A stretch of DNA of 64,000 bases from Aliamphritea hakodatensis. GTDB taxonomy: Bacteria; Pseudomonadota; Gammaproteobacteria; Pseudomonadales; Balneatricaceae. The position numbers and the translations under genes are program-made. The stretch is from contig NZ_AP025281.1 in the NCBI RefSeq assembly GCF_024347195.1, forward strand, positions 4,278,001-4,342,000, given 5' to 3'. Position 1 is the first letter of the stretch. Each line of letters begins with the position of its first letter. The notes below the pieces were generated by a model. It saw only the letters and a list, made by a program, of their open reading frames with translations, did not search any database and had not been told where the DNA came from. Shown in pieces: positions 16,416 to 25,874 of the stretch.

Positions 16416-17201
16416 CTACTTCAGAAAGTAATACGCAGAGAAGCTCAGCCCCAATACCACAATGGCGGTTTTCAGCATATCCTGCGGAATACGCCGGGCA
16501 TAGTTTGCAGCACCTATTCCACCCAGTGCCGACCCGCACATCATCACAATGGATTCCGGCCAGGAAACAAGACCACCGGCAATAAAAATAGCAATGCTCA
16601 GCAGGGAGACGGCGGTAATCATCAGATTCTTGATCGCATTGGATTCATGATAATCGTGATACCCGATAATCTTCAGAATCGACAGAATTATGATCCCCAG
16701 CCCGGCACCGAAATACCCGCCATAAATGGAAAAGGTAAAAATCGACACCCGCCCCATCATGCTGTCTTTCATATCTTCACCGTTGCGGCGTTGACTGAAA
16801 AACTGATTGATCCGGCCACCAAAGGCGTACAGCAAGGTCGCCACCAGCAGCAGATAAGGTGTCAGAGTGATGAATATTTCACTGGGGCTGACAATCAGAA
16901 TGACCGAGCCAAGCCCGCCACCGATCACACTGACAGCAATGATCAGCAGGGCCCGCCGGCCCATCCTGCGCAGTTCATGCATATAAAATGGGATCGCGAC
17001 CGCATAGCCCGGCACCGTGGCCAGAAAATTACTGGCATTGGCCACATTCGGTGGCAGCCCGACACTGATCAGCACCGGAAACCCCACCAGAGTTGCTCCG
17101 CCAACTACGGCGTTAATCGCACCGCAAAGAATGCCCGCCGCAAACAGATAGCCGATGACCAGTGGCGTCATGCCCCAGAATTCCGCGTTTAACCCTTCCA
17201 T
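16416..17201 (-). CDS. TauE/SafE family membrane exporter
   Basis: 261 residues with about eight hydrophobic helices and the duplicated TauE/SafE domain (PF01925). The first repeat carries GAINAVVGGATLVGFPVL and the second YGGYFGAGLGIIILSIL, the paired glycine-rich half-motifs. Family members export sulfite, sulfoacetate or other organosulfonates, or take up small anions. It is a lone gene 31 bases after the HAD gene (convergent) and next to a Tat-exported protein gene. Confidence 0.9.
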   Translation of the reverse strand: MEGLNAEFWGMTPLVIGYLFAAGILCGAINAVVGGATLVGFPVLISVGLPPNVANASNFLATVPGYAVAIPFYMHELRRMGRRALLIIAVSVIGGGLGSVILIVSPSEIFITLTPYLLLVATLLYAFGGRINQFFSQRRNGEDMKDSMMGRVSIFTFSIYGGYFGAGLGIIILSILKIIGYHDYHESNAIKNLMITAVSLLSIAIFIAGGLVSWPESIVMMCGSALGGIGAANYARRIPQDMLKTAIVVLGLSFSAYYFLK

Positions 17202-17317
17202 GCAGTCAGTTTCCCGAAGAGGTAAAAAACGGCTATTTAAGCGGATATCCGCTAAAGCGTCACCCGAGAATATCTAACACAAAAAACCACGAAAAGTGAT
17301 GATTAAAAACCGTACTG

Positions 17318-18814
17318 TCAGGCCTGCAATAATTCGCGGGCCTCACTGACCACCGTATTGAGTTTATCCCCGGAGCCGTTCATGTAATACACACTGGCAG
17401 CCAGATAACGGTGGCGCCATTCCGGGGAGATGGCATAGCTGTTTTCAAAGGCTGCTTCGGTGAACTTATAATCGTGGTATCCGGCATTCTGCTGCATTGT
17501 GTATAACCGCCCCAGCGCCCGGTAACGGTTCGCTTCGCCCCCCTGTTGCAGAATATGCAGCAACTGCCGTGAGGCAACCCGGCGGTCAGTACTGATACTG
17601 GCAAACAGTTCCGCGAAGGTGTCCTGTTCATTTTCCAGAGGGAGGGTTTCCAGAGGCTCCATGTTATCGATCATCATGCCTTTGCGCCGGTCCCCCAGTA
17701 AGTCCCTGAACAGGGTCACAAACGACATTGCCTGCAACAGCAGCATCCTTTTGGTCTGATCATCATCCGCCCGTTTATAGCCATAATGCATGGCATTTAT
17801 GGACGTATTAGCATGCACGCTGGTAATGCCCGACACCCGGATAAGCAATTCGCCGGCACTGAGCATAATGCCATCCCATAAGGTTTGTGGTGCAACACTT
17901 TGCTGCAGCATATCCACCACCAGCGAACCGGTTTCATCCGCCCGGGCACTGCGCAATGCGGTAAGCACTTCCGGCACCAGTGAAGGATCAGGCTTACCCT
18001 CTTCCCAGCTCAGGGGAAACAGCGTGGCAAAATGCAGATTTGCCCGCCATGGCTTATCCGCCGGATGGTCACTGGTGGACGGATTACTTTCCCCTTCATG
18101 ATTCAGAAGCGCATACACGGTAGAACGCAGCACTGGCTGTGCATAAGCATCGCCGAATAACCGTAACAGCCGGTAACTGTTGCTCACTGTGATCGTCTTA
18201 TGGCCGATATCCCGGAAGTCCCGGGCACCGTAATAAAACAGCAAAGCAAAGAGTTCATCCAGATCCATCTCGCCGGCTAACTGGCTGATTGCAATATCTG
18301 CCCCTTCACCGTCCCAGCTGTCCATGGCACGGATAAAATCCCCCAGCGGATCATTACTGTTGGCGTCAATCGCGTCCGCCAGTTGCCAGTCACCATTAAA
18401 GGTATCCCGCTGCTGCGCCTGTTTGAAGGTATCTGCCGCCCACAGCATCCCGAGCCACTGCTCAGACTCATCCAGATGCCGCAAGGTGTTATGCACCGAA
18501 GACAGCATCATCACCGCATGGTATTTAAACCCCACATCCGGGTAAGGCTCCACATGGTGTACCGCTGCCATGGTCAGGCTCGCCAGTAATGAACGGGGGA
18601 AAATCCCCTGATTAATCTTGGTGACCAGCAACGGCATCAGCTCAGCCCGCGGTGTTTCCACCAGCATGCGGGTCAGCCGTTCCACTCCGGAAACCGGAAT
18701 TGAAAATGCCCGTGCCCGGCGCGGCAGCATGGCAGTGCCAACAGCACTGCCCAGCACAGAACTCAGAATCAGACCGGAAGGGGCTGCCTGCAGCAAGCGA
18801 CGACGGGATAACAT
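17318..18814 (-). CDS. Large Tat-exported protein of unknown function
   Basis: 498 residues. The N-terminus MLSRRRLLQA has a twin-arginine motif (S-R-R-R-L-L), followed by a hydrophobic stretch and an ARA-like cleavage site near residue 36, so it should be exported folded to the periplasm, possibly with a cofactor. The mature part is almost entirely alpha-helical, with many Leu/Ala repeats and several HxxxH-like pairs (AAVHHVEPYPD, SVHNTLRHLDE, NAMHYGYKRADD). I do not recognise a family. It is monocistronic; the start lies after an AGGAGT-like ribosome site. Confidence 0.75.
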   Translation of the reverse strand: MLSRRRLLQAAPSGLILSSVLGSAVGTAMLPRRARAFSIPVSGVERLTRMLVETPRAELMPLLVTKINQGIFPRSLLASLTMAAVHHVEPYPDVGFKYHAVMMLSSVHNTLRHLDESEQWLGMLWAADTFKQAQQRDTFNGDWQLADAIDANSNDPLGDFIRAMDSWDGEGADIAISQLAGEMDLDELFALLFYYGARDFRDIGHKTITVSNSYRLLRLFGDAYAQPVLRSTVYALLNHEGESNPSTSDHPADKPWRANLHFATLFPLSWEEGKPDPSLVPEVLTALRSARADETGSLVVDMLQQSVAPQTLWDGIMLSAGELLIRVSGITSVHANTSINAMHYGYKRADDDQTKRMLLLQAMSFVTLFRDLLGDRRKGMMIDNMEPLETLPLENEQDTFAELFASISTDRRVASRQLLHILQQGGEANRYRALGRLYTMQQNAGYHDYKFTEAAFENSYAISPEWRHRYLAASVYYMNGSGDKLNTVVSEARELLQA

Positions 18815-19007
18815 AACAACAACTCCTTGAAACCAAAGCAGTTATGTACTGCTGGCTTCTTTTATTTATTATATTTGAGCGCATCTGCACTGCAGCACGG
18901 GAAATCTAAAATGCAAACTGCTCCGAATATCAATATAGTGCAGTTAACGCTGCCAACCAGCCTGAAGGCTGAAATGAAGCCCATTAGTCAGTGACCGGAG
19001 ATCTGCC

Positions 19008-19373
19008 GTGAACACGGAAGACGTGAAACAATTTTGCAGTGAATTACCCGGCAGCGAAGCCACCGAAAAAGGCCCACCGGCCAATATCCTGACGTATAAA
19101 GTGGGCAGTAAAAAGTTTGCCTACTTCAAAACCAGCGAACCGGAGCAATGGCGTTTCAGCCTCAAAGTCACCCCGGAACAGTACCTTGAACTCACTGATC
19201 AGCCCGGCATAAAACCCGCCCGTTATATGCACCGCTTTCACTGGATCAGCATCGTGCATGTTGCCCAACTGCCGGATGACTACCTGCAGATACTGATCAA
19301 CGACAGCTATACCAGAGCCCTGAATACCCTGAGCAAAAAAGCCCGGAAGAGCATCAGTGCGCAGACAAAATAA
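19008..19373 (+). CDS. MmcQ/YjbR family protein
   Basis: 121 residues, the usual length for the MmcQ/YjbR-like family (PF04237), a CyaY-like fold often annotated as DNA-binding without a known role. Conserved elements: FCSELPGSEAT at the N-terminus, KFAYFKT, RFSLKVTPEQ, the ARYMHRFHWISI core and DDYLQILINDSY near the C-terminus. It is read alone between the Tat-protein gene (divergent) and an EamA transporter gene 83 bases downstream. Confidence 0.88.
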   Translation: MNTEDVKQFCSELPGSEATEKGPPANILTYKVGSKKFAYFKTSEPEQWRFSLKVTPEQYLELTDQPGIKPARYMHRFHWISIVHVAQLPDDYLQILINDSYTRALNTLSKKARKSISAQTK

Positions 19374-19456
19374 ACGATAGCTACCGGCGAATCAGGCCCT
19401 ATAATACCGCTCCCCCCGTTTTCGAACTGACGGGGCTGATCTGACAAGGACGCACA

Positions 19457-20356
19457 ATGCAAATTAAAATGCCGCTGCTGGCCGCCGTATGCGTTACCGC
19501 TATCTGGGGGCTGAATGTTGTTGCCCTGAAAATCGGCGTCACCGAAATCCCGCCCAGCCTGCTGAACACCCTGCGTTTTGCCCTGCTGGCAGTGTTGCTG
19601 TTGCCGTTCGCCCGGATTCCCTGGAACAAATTGCCCGGCGTCATGCTGATCGGCCTGCTGATGGGCGTCGGTCACTTCTATCTGCTGAGCCTGGGCACCA
19701 GTTATGTCAGCAGTAACACCACGGTCATCATCGTGATTACCGGCGCACCGATTTCATCCTTACTGGCCTACCTGCTGAAGATGGAAAAGCTCAGCCGGAA
19801 ACAGGTCACCGGCATCGCCATTGCGTTTTCCGGCACGGCTATCCCGCTGATGCTGACCGGCTCAGTGGATTTAACCCTGGGAACCCTGATTATCGTTACG
19901 TCGATGATCTGCTGGGCAATGACCAATATCATCATCCGCCGACTGGAAGATGTCCCCCTGCTCAGCCTGCAGTTCTGGATCGGACTCATCACCGCGCCGG
20001 CGTGTTTCTTCGGCTATTACCTCGCCGGTCACAGCATGGATGTGGTCTCACAGATAACCCTGCCGGTGATGCTTACCGTGGTATACATGGTAATTTTCTC
20101 ATCGATTATCGGCTACTACCTGTGGTTTGCCATCATCAACCAGCACGGCATTAACCGGATTGTGCATATCACCCTGTTACAGCCGTTATTCACCATGATC
20201 TTCGCCTTCCTGCTGCTGGATGAAGTGCTCTCCGGCGTGCAGCTGCTGAGCGCCGCGGTGACGCTGGCCGGCATGGGCATCTATTACCATAAAAAACGCT
20301 CTGACAAAGCCGCCGCACAGGCAGCCCTTAGCGGGGATAGCGGGAAGGATAGCTGA
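19457..20356 (+). CDS. EamA (DMT) family transporter
   Basis: 299 residues with ten hydrophobic helices in two EamA domains (PF00892), each about 135 residues. The first begins AAVCVTAIWGLNVVALKIG, the second ends with LFTMIFAFLLLDEVLSG. Exporters of this family move amino acids and related metabolites; the substrate is unknown. Its 3' end overlaps the 3' end of the LysR gene by 29 bases on opposite strands. Confidence 0.9.
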   Translation: MQIKMPLLAAVCVTAIWGLNVVALKIGVTEIPPSLLNTLRFALLAVLLLPFARIPWNKLPGVMLIGLLMGVGHFYLLSLGTSYVSSNTTVIIVITGAPISSLLAYLLKMEKLSRKQVTGIAIAFSGTAIPLMLTGSVDLTLGTLIIVTSMICWAMTNIIIRRLEDVPLLSLQFWIGLITAPACFFGYYLAGHSMDVVSQITLPVMLTVVYMVIFSSIIGYYLWFAIINQHGINRIVHITLLQPLFTMIFAFLLLDEVLSGVQLLSAAVTLAGMGIYYHKKRSDKAAAQAALSGDSGKDS

Positions 20357-21233
20357 TTTCTTCCAATAGCCAGTCGGCAAAATAGCGCGCCCCTTCAGAC
20401 AATGCCTTACCGCTGCGGTAGCACAGGTAATAACTGCCTTCGGTAGCAATGCTGTCGGCAAACGGGGCCGTCATTTGCTGTGCCAGTACTCCGTGCTGCA
20501 TCAGCTCATCGTACATCAGACACATTCCCAGCCCATTCGCAGTCATCGAGACGGCAGTGCCGTGACTGTCCATATACTGCAGGCTGCGGGCCTGACGGAT
20601 ATCCAGCTGATGCCCTTCGCACCAGGCTTCCCAGCCCTTGGGCGTGCCGATTACATCCAGCAATGTCATTGACAAAATGTCCTCCGGCTGACGTATCCAG
20701 CGGGCATTCTCATGGCTGCAGTAAGGCCGCAGCCGTGGGGTGATCAGGCGCTCAGTGGTAAAGCCTTCCCAACTGCCCGAACCATAACGGATCTCCAGCT
20801 CAGCGGTGGATATCTCAAAATCACTGGACCAGTTGGTCCCCAGTTGCCGGATCGATATCTGCGGGAAAATCGCCGTAAAACTGTGCAGCCTCGGCCCCAT
20901 CCACAGCACACTGAAGGCACTGTTCACACTGACATCCACCGTGGCATTTTCCCGGGGGGAAAATATCTTTGCCGCCCCGATATTCAGCTGTTTCAGATTC
21001 TCTTCCACCAGCGGCAGAAACGCCTTGCCGGCATCACTGAGCTGTACCGAACGCTTCGCCCGGATGAACAACTGCTGCCCCAGATGATGTTCCAGCAACT
21101 GCATTTGCTGACTGACCGCCGACTGGCTCATATGCAGCTCGGCTGCCGCCCGGGTGAAACTCAGGCAGGTGCCCACGGTGGCAAATGTCCGCAGCCAGTT
21201 CAGCTGAATTTTTGAAGTCAGTAATTTATCCAT
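20328..21233 (-). CDS. LysR-type regulator, divergent from the dehydrogenase gene
   Basis: 301 residues. Winged helix-turn-helix at about 12-70 (SFTRAAAELHMSQSAVSQQMQLLEHHLGQQLF) and a substrate-binding domain resembling the GcvA subgroup. It reads away from the dimethylglycine/sarcosine dehydrogenase-like gene with 142 bases between start codons, so it probably controls that gene and itself from this interval. The effector is unknown. Confidence 0.92.
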   Translation of the reverse strand: MDKLLTSKIQLNWLRTFATVGTCLSFTRAAAELHMSQSAVSQQMQLLEHHLGQQLFIRAKRSVQLSDAGKAFLPLVEENLKQLNIGAAKIFSPRENATVDVSVNSAFSVLWMGPRLHSFTAIFPQISIRQLGTNWSSDFEISTAELEIRYGSGSWEGFTTERLITPRLRPYCSHENARWIRQPEDILSMTLLDVIGTPKGWEAWCEGHQLDIRQARSLQYMDSHGTAVSMTANGLGMCLMYDELMQHGVLAQQMTAPFADSIATEGSYYLCYRSGKALSEGARYFADWLLEEISYPSRYPR

Positions 21234-21375
21234 AAGAAGAGCTTATTAATTAGCAAGTTTTAAATCGTTTGTTTGGAGATAAAGGGATATTTAGCATGGA
21301 ATCATCCGGTCAACAAGTGGCGAGAGGCTTTATCGAACCACCGGACCATGCACCACAAACAGGATTAAAATAACA

Positions 21376-23796
21376 ATGAAGAACACCACTGATGTATTAA
21401 TCATCGGCGGCGGCATCGCCGGCGTCAGCACCCTCTACCATCTGACTCAGATGGGCTGGACAGACGTCATGCTGACCGAAAAACTGGAACTGACAGCCGG
21501 TTCCACCTGGCACGCTGCCGGTAACCTGCCCCACTTCAGCAACAGCTACAACATCATGAAACTGCAGCAATACAGCATCAGCCTGTATGCAAAACTGCAG
21601 CAGGAAAACGAAGGCGGTGTTTCCCACCACCAGACCGGTGCAGTTCGTCTGGCCCACACCCAGGACCGTATGGACGAATTTGAACGGGTCGTTGCCATGG
21701 GTGAGCTGGCCGGCCTGCGCCTGGAAATGGTCGACACCGACCGCCTGAAAGAACTGTACCCGCACCTGAATACCGAAGGCCTGCTGGGCGGCATGTGGGA
21801 TCCGGATGACGGCCACATCGACCCGACCACCATCACCAACGCCATGGCCAGCCGTGCCCGTGCCGCCGGTGCAACTATCGTGCGTCAGAACCCGGTGGAA
21901 AGCATCGAGCAGCAACCGAACGGCCGCTGGAAAGTCACCACCGCCAAAGGCGTCATCGACGCCGGCATCATCGTCAACGCCGCCGGTTTCCGGGCCAACG
22001 AAGTGGCTGAAATGGTCGGCCACCAGTTACCTATGTGTTCAATGGAACACCAGTTTGTGGTGACCGATAACGTGCCGGAACTGGAAAAGCTGGATCACAT
22101 GATTCCGATGCTGCGTGACCCGGACGTGTCTTACTACCTGCGCCAGGAAGGTAAGGGTCTGATCCTTGGCCCGTATGAGCCGGGCGGGATCCCATGGGCA
22201 ACCGACGGTGTACCGGCTGCCTTTGGTCAGGAACTGCTGGCTCCGGATCTGGACCGGATCGAAGACATCATGTGTACCGCCATGGAGCAGATCGAAATGA
22301 TCGGCACTGCCGGTATCAAGACCGTGGTGAACGGCCCGATTACCTACACCCCGGACGGCCACCCGCTGATCGGTCCGGTTCACGGCTATGACAACTACTT
22401 CGTCTGTACCGGGTTCAACTTCGGTATCGTACAGGGCGGCGGTGCCGGTCACTTCATGGCCCAGTGGATTGTGGACGGCCATCCGGAACTGGACTTCTTC
22501 GAACTGGATCCGCGCCGTTTCGGTGACTATGCCAACCATGAATACACCGTGGCCAAAGCCACTGAAGTGTATGCCAACGAATACCAGTTGGGTTATGCCA
22601 ACGAATACGCCATGCGTCCGGCCATGCGGGATCAGAAATCCGTGCCGGCCCTGCTGCGTCAGCAACAGAAAAACGCGGTTTGTGGTGCCTATTTCGGTTG
22701 GGAACGGGCCAGTTGGTTTGCCCCTGACGGCCAGCCTGCCAAAGAAGTACACAGCTTCCGCCGGGGTAACTGGTTTGAGGCCGTGGCTGAAGAATGTCGC
22801 CGGGTTCAGGAAAACGCCGGGGTCATCGACCTGTCGCCGTTTACCAAGTTTGAGATCAGCGGCGGCGGTGCCTACAACTGGCTGGAATCCATTTCCCCTA
22901 ACCAGACACCACAGGAAGTTGGCGCGATCACCCTGTCTCATCCGCTGAGCCGTAACGGTGGCATTGCCTGGGAATACTCAATCACCAAACTGGCGGATCA
23001 GCACTACTACATCATGGCCCCTGCTGCCGCAGAACTGCTGGTTGAAGATTGGCTGCGCCAGCGCTTGCCAACAGATAACTCCGTGCAGCTGGATAACATC
23101 ACCCGTGACTACGGCACGCTGGTGCTGGCAGGCCCTGAAGCCCGCCATATTCTGTCCAAACTGACCGATACACCGCTGGATAACGACAGCTTCCCATGGT
23201 TCACCGGCCAGCAAATTGAAGTGGCCGGCGTACCGGTTCGCGCCCTGCGGATGAACTTCGTCGGCGAGCTGGGTTGGGAACTGCACCACCCGATTGAACA
23301 TCAGTTGGCGCTGTACGATGCCCTGATGGAAGCCGGCGCGGCCCACGGCATCGGCGATTTCGGCCTGCGCGCCATGGACAGCCTGCGACTGGAAAAAGGC
23401 TATCCGATGTGGGGCCACGACCTGAATCTGGAATTCAACAGCCGTGAAGCCAACCTCAGCTACTTCGTGAAAACCGAAGGCCGTGAGTTTGAAGGCAAAG
23501 CGGCCCTGCAGGCATCCCGTGGCGACGACGAGCACCGTCTGGTGCTGCTGAGCATTGATACCACGGATGTAGACGCCAGCACCGGTATGGAGCCGGTGTA
23601 CTGCAACGGTGAAATTGTCGGCCAGGTCAGTTCCGGTGGTTATGGCCACCGTATCCAGCAAAGCCTGGCACTGGCCTATGTACGCCGTTCCGCTTTAGAC
23701 GCTGAGTTGAGCGTGAAGGTTCTGGGCAACACCTATCCGGCACGCCGGATCAAAGGCTGTGCCTACGACCCGAGCAACGCCCGACTGAAAGCATAA
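21376..23796 (+). CDS. Dimethylglycine/sarcosine dehydrogenase-like FAD oxidoreductase with GcvT domain
   Basis: 806 residues, four domains as in dimethylglycine and sarcosine dehydrogenases: a FAD-binding DAO domain (about 1-365, dinucleotide motif IIGGGIAGVS), a linker FAO_M domain (about 370-425), a GcvT folate domain (about 430-700) and GcvT C-terminal domain (about 700-790). The stretch TAGSTWHAAG contains the His that carries covalent FAD in the mitochondrial enzymes. The likely reaction is oxidative demethylation of an N-methylated amino acid, with the one-carbon unit passed to tetrahydrofolate. A terminator follows before the ABC transporter genes. Confidence 0.88.
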   Translation: MKNTTDVLIIGGGIAGVSTLYHLTQMGWTDVMLTEKLELTAGSTWHAAGNLPHFSNSYNIMKLQQYSISLYAKLQQENEGGVSHHQTGAVRLAHTQDRMDEFERVVAMGELAGLRLEMVDTDRLKELYPHLNTEGLLGGMWDPDDGHIDPTTITNAMASRARAAGATIVRQNPVESIEQQPNGRWKVTTAKGVIDAGIIVNAAGFRANEVAEMVGHQLPMCSMEHQFVVTDNVPELEKLDHMIPMLRDPDVSYYLRQEGKGLILGPYEPGGIPWATDGVPAAFGQELLAPDLDRIEDIMCTAMEQIEMIGTAGIKTVVNGPITYTPDGHPLIGPVHGYDNYFVCTGFNFGIVQGGGAGHFMAQWIVDGHPELDFFELDPRRFGDYANHEYTVAKATEVYANEYQLGYANEYAMRPAMRDQKSVPALLRQQQKNAVCGAYFGWERASWFAPDGQPAKEVHSFRRGNWFEAVAEECRRVQENAGVIDLSPFTKFEISGGGAYNWLESISPNQTPQEVGAITLSHPLSRNGGIAWEYSITKLADQHYYIMAPAAAELLVEDWLRQRLPTDNSVQLDNITRDYGTLVLAGPEARHILSKLTDTPLDNDSFPWFTGQQIEVAGVPVRALRMNFVGELGWELHHPIEHQLALYDALMEAGAAHGIGDFGLRAMDSLRLEKGYPMWGHDLNLEFNSREANLSYFVKTEGREFEGKAALQASRGDDEHRLVLLSIDTTDVDASTGMEPVYCNGEIVGQVSSGGYGHRIQQSLALAYVRRSALDAELSVKVLGNTYPARRIKGCAYDPSNARLKA

Positions 23797-23814
23797 CCCG
23801 AGCAACTCCTGATT

Positions 23815-23836
23815 CCCCGGCCCGGCCGGGGTTTTT
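23815..23836 (+). terminator. Intrinsic terminator after the dehydrogenase gene
   Basis: The stem CCCCGG / CCGGGG with a short loop is followed by T6, then a second T6. It separates the dehydrogenase gene from the ABC transporter operon, which must have its own promoter or depend on read-through. Confidence 0.85.
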
Positions 23837-23969
23837 TCCTTTTTTACAGACCCCAACCCCAACCTGAAGGAGCACATAACACCATCCAGACACGAAGTTG
23901 AAAATAACAATAACACCGGATTTAGCCCGCTGTAGGCACTGAATCTGCACTTTTAAAAATGGAGTACCT

Positions 23970-24977
23970 ATGCAACACCAGAAGACCAAAACCGTACTGA
24001 AACACACCCTGCTGGGTGCCGCACTGACTGCTGCCCTGAGCACCACCGCCCAGGCCCGTGATGAAATCACCGTGGCTTACTTCCTTGAGTGGCCAACGCC
24101 TAACCTCTATGCCCAGAGCACCCAGGCCTATGAAGATGCCATGGGCGTAAAGATCAACTGGGTAGCCTTTGATTCCGGCACGGCGATGTCTGCTGCCATG
24201 GCATCCGGCGACGTTCAGATTTCCTTTTCACAGGGTATTCCGCCATTCGTAGTCGCAGCATCTGCCGGGCAGGATCTGCAAATTATCGACGTAGCCGTTG
24301 CCTACTCAGAAAATGACAACTGCGTGGTCCGTGAAGACCTGGAAATCGACAAAACCAACGCCAAAGAACTGGCCGGCAAAGAAGTAGGCGTACCGATAGG
24401 CACCGCAGCCCACTACGGTTTCCTGAAACAGATGGAATACTTCGGCGTGGATACCGCGGGCATGAAGGTCGTCGACATGGCCCCACCTGATGCGGCAGCC
24501 GCTTTTGCGAACGGCAATCTGGATATGGTGTGTGGCTGGGGCGGTGCGCTCAAGCGCATGAAAGAACACGGTAACGTTCTGCTCACCGGCGCGGAAAAAG
24601 AAGCCATCGGTATCAAGGTATTCGACGCCACGGTTATTCCTGCCAGCTTCGGTGATGAGCACCCTGAACTGGTGGCTAAATTCCTCGACGTCACCGCAGA
24701 CATGAACAGCCGTTACAAGCAGGAACCGGCCGCCATGTTACCGACCATTGCCAAAGCCGCCGGCATGGATGATGCCTCTGCCAGCAGTACCCTGGCAGGC
24801 TTCAGTTTCCCGGCCCGGGATCAGCAGCTAAGCCAGGCATGGCTGGGAGGTGATCTGCAGGTATTCCTCAAGGAAGTCGCGGACTTCTTCACTAAACAGG
24901 GCACGATCCCGCAGGCCCGCGCGTCTTATGACGAAGCGGTGGATGCATCCTACCTGCATGCCAGCAGCCAGCTGTGA
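23970..24977 (+). CDS. ABC transporter substrate-binding protein (TauA/NMT1-like)
   Basis: 335 residues with a signal peptide (basic start, hydrophobic core LLGAALTAALSTTAQA, cleavage after AQA). The mature protein follows the NMT1/TauA periplasmic binding fold: ITVAYFLEWPTPNLYA, then GDVQISFSQGIPPFVVAASAG, then VGVPIGTAAHYGFLKQM and the WGGAL lobe. It delivers a small organic ligand to the ATPase and permease encoded downstream. Family members bind taurine, sulfonates, nitrate or thiamine precursors; given the flavoenzyme gene upstream, a methylated amine or amino acid is a possible ligand (inference). Confidence 0.88.
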   Translation: MQHQKTKTVLKHTLLGAALTAALSTTAQARDEITVAYFLEWPTPNLYAQSTQAYEDAMGVKINWVAFDSGTAMSAAMASGDVQISFSQGIPPFVVAASAGQDLQIIDVAVAYSENDNCVVREDLEIDKTNAKELAGKEVGVPIGTAAHYGFLKQMEYFGVDTAGMKVVDMAPPDAAAAFANGNLDMVCGWGGALKRMKEHGNVLLTGAEKEAIGIKVFDATVIPASFGDEHPELVAKFLDVTADMNSRYKQEPAAMLPTIAKAAGMDDASASSTLAGFSFPARDQQLSQAWLGGDLQVFLKEVADFFTKQGTIPQARASYDEAVDASYLHASSQL

Positions 24978-24989
24978 TCAAGCGGTACT

Positions 24990-25022
24990 GCCACGGTGCT
25001 CAGAGATACTGAGTACCGTGGC
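24990..25022 (+). repeat. 14-bp intercistronic hairpin between binding-protein and ATPase genes
   Basis: Arms GCCACGGTGCTCAG and CTGAGTACCGTGGC pair over 14 bp with one G-T and a 5-base loop. No T run follows. Such REP-like stems behind binding-protein genes usually protect the upstream message from 3' degradation, giving more binding protein than permease. Confidence 0.7.
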
Positions 25023-25057
25023 TTGCCCTCTGTTGAATCTGTAGAAGTGAAATCACC

Positions 25058-25873
25058 ATGTCAGGATTAAAAATAAATGCCGTCTGCATGACCTTCGATC
25101 TGCCAGATGGCAGCGCCGTTGAAGCGCTTAAGAACATCAATCTGGAGTTGAAAAAAGGTGAGCTGATGTCCGTTCTGGGGCCATCCGGCTGCGGCAAAAG
25201 TACCTTGCTCAATATTCTTGCGGGCTTTCTGGCCCCGACTTCCGGGCATGTCATCCTCAGCCACGACGATGCCCCTGATACCGAAGTGCTCGGCCCCGGC
25301 CGGGAACGGGGCATGGTTTTCCAGCAGGGCGCCCTGTTCGAATGGATGAGTGTCCGGGAGAACATCGGTTTTGGCCCACGGATGAAAGGCACCGATGAAA
25401 CCACGATTAACGCCAGAGTCGACGAGCTGCTGGAAATCGTCGGCCTGCATGCCTTTGGCGAAAAAATGATTTATGAACTCTCAGGCGGTATGCAGCAGCG
25501 GGTCGCGCTGGCCCGCTGCCTGGCTAACGACCCGGACGTCATCCTGATGGACGAACCCCTCGGTGCACTGGATGCCCTGACCCGGGAAAAAATGCAAAGC
25601 CTGGTACTGGATATCTGGAAGAAAACCGGCAAGACCATCATCCTCATCACCCACTCGGTGGAAGAAGCCCTTTTACTGGGTGAACGCCTGCTGGTAATGG
25701 CGCCGCGTCCGGGCCGTATTCATAAAGAATATCAGCTACCCTTCGCAGAACTGGGCGCCCGCGCCGATCTGCGTGAGGTCAAGAAGCATCCTGATTTTGC
25801 CGTTAAGCGTGAAGAAATTCTCGGCATGATCTGGGATATGGAAGAAGAAATCATGGGCCGTAAGGAGGCTTAA
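25058..25873 (+). CDS. ABC transporter ATP-binding protein (TauB-like)
   Basis: 271 residues. Walker A GPSGCGKST, Q-loop VFQQGALFEWMSV, signature LSGGMQQR, Walker B VILMDEPLG with D-loop GALDA, and H-loop ITHSVEEA are all in the expected order. The sequence belongs to the nitrate/sulfonate/taurine importer subgroup. It lies 80 bases after the binding-protein gene and is followed by the permease gene after one base. Confidence 0.94.
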   Translation: MSGLKINAVCMTFDLPDGSAVEALKNINLELKKGELMSVLGPSGCGKSTLLNILAGFLAPTSGHVILSHDDAPDTEVLGPGRERGMVFQQGALFEWMSVRENIGFGPRMKGTDETTINARVDELLEIVGLHAFGEKMIYELSGGMQQRVALARCLANDPDVILMDEPLGALDALTREKMQSLVLDIWKKTGKTIILITHSVEEALLLGERLLVMAPRPGRIHKEYQLPFAELGARADLREVKKHPDFAVKREEILGMIWDMEEEIMGRKEA

Positions 25874-25874
25874 T

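Noticed and set aside
22039..23661. Long minus-strand open frames across the dehydrogenase gene
   Set aside because: They lie opposite a long, well-recognised plus-strand gene and follow from its codon usage; no ribosome sites or protein features support them.
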